Shown in pieces: positions 20,377 through 22,753 of a stretch of 22,753 nt of DNA. The position numbers and the translations under genes were made by a program. The stretch's first letter is position 1. Every line of letters starts with the position of its first letter. The DNA is from JBFLYN01 sp040756655 (GTDB lineage Bacteria; Bacillota; Sulfobacillia; UBA8153), in assembly GCA_040756655.1 (NCBI GenBank), contig JBFLYN010000044.1, positions 1-22,753 on the forward strand, in the 5' to 3' direction. Under the pieces are notes generated by a model that saw only the letters and a program-made list of their open reading frames with translations, was not told the origin of the DNA and did no database searches.

Positions 20377-21993
20377 GTGTTTACCGACGGATTCAGACCC
20401 ACCGGTTACCAGTTCCCCTCGCGGAGATCAACGGTCATGTGTACCCGGGGGGCAGTGGCCACCAGCCACCCGCTAGCGGCCGGGGTTGGCCTGGACATAC
20501 TCAAGTCCGGAGGCAATGCCTTTGACGCTGCCGTGGCCACGGCTGCCGCCCTGGCTGTGGTGGAACCCATGTCCACCGGTGTGGGCGGGGATATGTTCGC
20601 CCTGGCCTGGCCCTCAAAGGAAAGACGGCTGGTTGCGCTCAATGGGAGCGGCCGGGCTCCTGCCCTGGCCACGCCCGGGTTCTACCTGGACCGGGGCTAC
20701 CAGGCCGTGCCCGAAGAAGGGATCCTATCAGCCACCGTCCCGGGGACGGTGGATGGGTGGCAAACCCTCCTGGAAAAGTACGGGCGGATGTCGCTTTCGG
20801 AGGTGTTAACCCCTGCCATCGAGTTTGCCCGCATGGGTTTCCCGGTGGCCGAGGTGCTGGGTGAGTCATGGAAGCGTAGTGCCGCCAAGCTTCTCCGGTG
20901 CCCGAACAGCACCCGGGTTTTCCTGCGTAAAGGACGTCCCCCGGAGCCGGGCGAGGTATACCATTTACCGGAGCTTGCCGCCACTCTTGAAACCATTGCT
21001 GAGGGTGGTCGTGAAGCATTCTACCGGGGCGACATCGCCAAGAAAATCGCGGCTTATTGCCGGGGGAATGGCGGTCTCATCACCGAAGAGGATCTTGCGG
21101 CACACACCAGCACTTGGGTGGAACCTATCAGTACAAACTACCGGGGCTATGAGGTTTACGAGTGCCCTCCCAACGGCCAGGGATTGGCTGCCCTGGTGGC
21201 CCTGAACATCGTCGAGGGCATGGATCTGGCCCGACTGGGCCACAATTCCGAGGAATACCTGCATGTGCTAATCGAGGCCATGAAGCTGGCCTTTGGCGAT
21301 GCCTACGCGTACATCGCTGACCCGGAGCATGCCCACATCCCCCTGGACATACTGTTATCCAGGGACTATGCTGAGAAACGCCGGGCCCTCATTGGCCCAC
21401 AGGCGGCGCCTGGGCCCCGGCCGGGAACTGCGGGACAGGACACCGTGTACCTTACCGTGGTGGACAAGGAACGCAACGCCGTCTCCTTTATCAACAGCGT
21501 CTTTGCGGCCTTCGGTTCCGGGGTCACCGCCGGTGATACCGGCATCATCCTGCAAAACCGCGGCCACGGCTTCACACTGGAACCGGGTCATGCCAACCAG
21601 TTGGCCCCGGGGAAACGACCTTACCACACCATCATCCCGGCAATGATCATCAAGGACGGGCTGCCCATCTGCAGTTTCGGCGTCATGGGTGGGAGCATGC
21701 AGCCCCAGGGCCATCTGCAGGTGGTCTGCAACCTTGTGGACTTTGGCATGAACCCGCAACAGGCGTTGGATGCCCAGCGGTTTAGGTACCACGACCAAAG
21801 ACGGGTGGCGATTGAGCCCGTGGGCCAGCACATCGAGCGGGCACTGGCCGGGAGAGGGCACGAACTCGTTCCCCATGCCGAGGCCCTGGCTGCAGGTTTC
21901 GGAGGAGGGCAGATGATCGTCATCGATCATCAGAGCGGTGTCCTTTTTGCCAGTTCCGACCCGCGCAAGGATGGGCACGCCGTGGGCTACTGA
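20377..21993 (+). CDS. ggt: Gamma-glutamyltransferase
   Basis: This 538-residue member of the GGT (Ntn-hydrolase) family cleaves gamma-glutamyl bonds such as those in glutathione or poly-gamma-glutamate, or a related amide. Visible motifs: AVATSHPLAAGVGLDILKSGGNAFDA at the N-terminus, EPMSTGVGGDMF, the nucleophile Thr356 in GQDTVYLTVVD, where the precursor splits itself into two chains, and NRGHGF, KRPYHTIIPA and GVMGGSMQPQGH in the small chain. No signal peptide is seen, so it may be cytoplasmic. The GTG at 20377 is preferred over the ATG at 20371, since AGAGGTG (20364-20370) is 6 nt from the former and touches the latter. It follows the exporter operon by 94 bp. Confidence 0.93.
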   Translation: MFTDGFRPTGYQFPSRRSTVMCTRGAVATSHPLAAGVGLDILKSGGNAFDAAVATAAALAVVEPMSTGVGGDMFALAWPSKERRLVALNGSGRAPALATPGFYLDRGYQAVPEEGILSATVPGTVDGWQTLLEKYGRMSLSEVLTPAIEFARMGFPVAEVLGESWKRSAAKLLRCPNSTRVFLRKGRPPEPGEVYHLPELAATLETIAEGGREAFYRGDIAKKIAAYCRGNGGLITEEDLAAHTSTWVEPISTNYRGYEVYECPPNGQGLAALVALNIVEGMDLARLGHNSEEYLHVLIEAMKLAFGDAYAYIADPEHAHIPLDILLSRDYAEKRRALIGPQAAPGPRPGTAGQDTVYLTVVDKERNAVSFINSVFAAFGSGVTAGDTGIILQNRGHGFTLEPGHANQLAPGKRPYHTIIPAMIIKDGLPICSFGVMGGSMQPQGHLQVVCNLVDFGMNPQQALDAQRFRYHDQRRVAIEPVGQHIERALAGRGHELVPHAEALAAGFGGGQMIVIDHQSGVLFASSDPRKDGHAVGY

Positions 21994-22055
21994 AGAAATA
22001 ATGGCTCTGGGTACTATCCTGAAGAGGAAGCGTGCCAAAACACCGGACATCCGTG

Positions 22056-22087
22056 GAGCAGGCAGCGACGGTGCTGCCTGCTCTCTT
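22056..22087 (+). terminator. Terminator of ggt, used as an intron insertion site
   Basis: GAGCAGGCAGC and GCTGCCTGCTC (22056-22066 with 22073-22083) form a perfect 11-bp stem with a 6-nt loop. Only TCTT remains before the group II intron begins at 22088. The T run of the original terminator was interrupted by the insertion, as is typical for group IIC introns. Confidence 0.85.
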
Positions 22088-22753
22088 GTGCGCCCGGCAT
22101 GGGCGAGTGCTAGCGGGTGAAAGTTCCATGGGGAGGGTGGCCCCGTACAACCCCTAGCCGAAGGCAAGGGTGTCCGCGGCGACGCGGAATCTGAAGGAAG
22201 CCGGAGGCAAAACCGCGGCCCGAGGAGCACGAACTCTGGACGAGGCAGTATCGTCTGGGCGAGCCTGCAAGCCAAGGCAAAGCCCAAGATGGGTCAAGGG
22301 CGGTGCTGTAAACCGGGCGGGCGCGCGGTGAAAGTACTCGCTCTTACCCGGGGAGGCCTGCCGGCAGGCTGGAAGGCAACCTACGCTGCGAGGCGTGGCT
22401 GAGCCGGCAGGAGTCAGCAGAGGCCATAGTACCAGTGGCGGTGCCGCTGGGAAGGGCCAAACATCAGGAGGGGATGGGACGCGGTGCGTTCGCACGGCAA
22501 GCCCCGACAGCAGAAAAGCCCGCCCAGGGTGACAGAAACAACTGCTACTACTGTCGGTGGGAGGGCCGAGTTTGCCGACGGCCCAACCCCGGACCACACC
22601 CCGCGGAGAGCAACGAGACGAGCGGTTAATCCGAAGTTCCGAACCAGAAAACCCCATATTGAGGCATTTGCCCTGGTAGAAGGGATAACGTCACCGGAGG
22701 CACTGGGAAATGTACCCATGTATGTTAAGTGTTAGGTCTTGCCTGGGCCGCCA
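22088..22753 (+). mobile_element. Group IIC intron, 5' part (cut by the window end)
   Basis: The element begins GTGCGCCCGGCATGGGCG, the group II 5' boundary form. It continues with blocks shared with the Oceanobacillus iheyensis IIC intron: GCAAGGGTGTCCG, GGAATCTGAAGGAAGC, TTACCCGGGGAGG, and GTCAGCAGAGGCCATAGTACC (domain III). These cover domains I-III; domain IV starts after about 22480. The reverse transcriptase is not reached: the frame 22484-22735 is a leader-like region with no transcriptase motif. IBS1 is the TCTT just before the intron. AAGA in the loop of GCCC-AAGAT-GGGT (22282-22294) is a possible EBS1, and AAGG (22274-22277) is an alternative. Domains V and VI lie outside the window. 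Confidence 0.9.

Noticed and set aside
22484..22735. 83-residue frame in the intron as the intron-encoded protein
   Set aside because: No reverse transcriptase or maturase motif is present; it is probably the stretch before the true protein, which would lie beyond the window.

Overview
The window reads as chromosomal DNA of a high-GC bacterium. It probably belongs to the Bacillota (a clostridial or deep-branching, perhaps anaerobic lineage). The reasons are strong GGAGG ribosome binding sites, many GTG and TTG starts, sigma-A type promoters, a HutP-family protein, a DUF362/ferredoxin protein, and a group IIC intron placed behind a transcription terminator. Species assignment is inference; there is no rRNA in the window.

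Layout. 1-144: left edge, no gene recognised. 145-961: tRNA-Met(CAT) and tRNA-Glu(TTC), each with its own promoter and terminator, with a minus-strand HutP-family gene between them. 1274-2401 (minus): a secreted protein resembling the propeptide of subtilisin-like (S8) proteases, with no protease domain, a C-terminal membrane segment and an in-frame TAG. 2672-5094 (minus): an operon of an ABC ATPase, an ABC-2 permease (NatAB-like) and a small membrane protein, ending at a strong terminator. A separate membrane protein lies just upstream (5171-6049, minus). 6266-10102 (plus): an unusually long membrane-fusion protein with two adaptor modules, a MacB/FtsX-type permease, and a solitary DNA methyltransferase. 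10113-10721 (minus): a polysaccharide deacetylase.

10790-11230 (plus) holds two compact transcription units: a 29-residue membrane peptide with its own promoter and terminators, then a structured RNA of about 170 nt that ends in a terminator directly before rsgA. 11258-13363: rsgA and an HD-domain phosphohydrolase, probably co-transcribed. 13441-14562 (minus): a DUF362 protein with two 4Fe-4S motifs. 14880-15464: a lipoprotein. 15465-16035: a gene-free, hairpin-rich stretch ending in a promoter overlaid by inverted repeats. It drives a degenerate metallo-beta-lactamase-like gene (16036-16569). 16667-20282: a heterodimeric ABC exporter with overlapping genes. 20377-21993: gamma-glutamyltransferase. 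22088 to the window end: the 5' part of a group IIC intron placed 4 nt after the ggt terminator.

Together this is mainly envelope and transport functions, plus ribosome assembly and nucleotide metabolism. The points most worth a second look are the rsgA leader RNA with competing hairpins, the 29-residue membrane peptide, the interrupted protease-propeptide protein, the inverted-repeat promoter at 15924-15992, and the paired motif changes in the ABC exporter.
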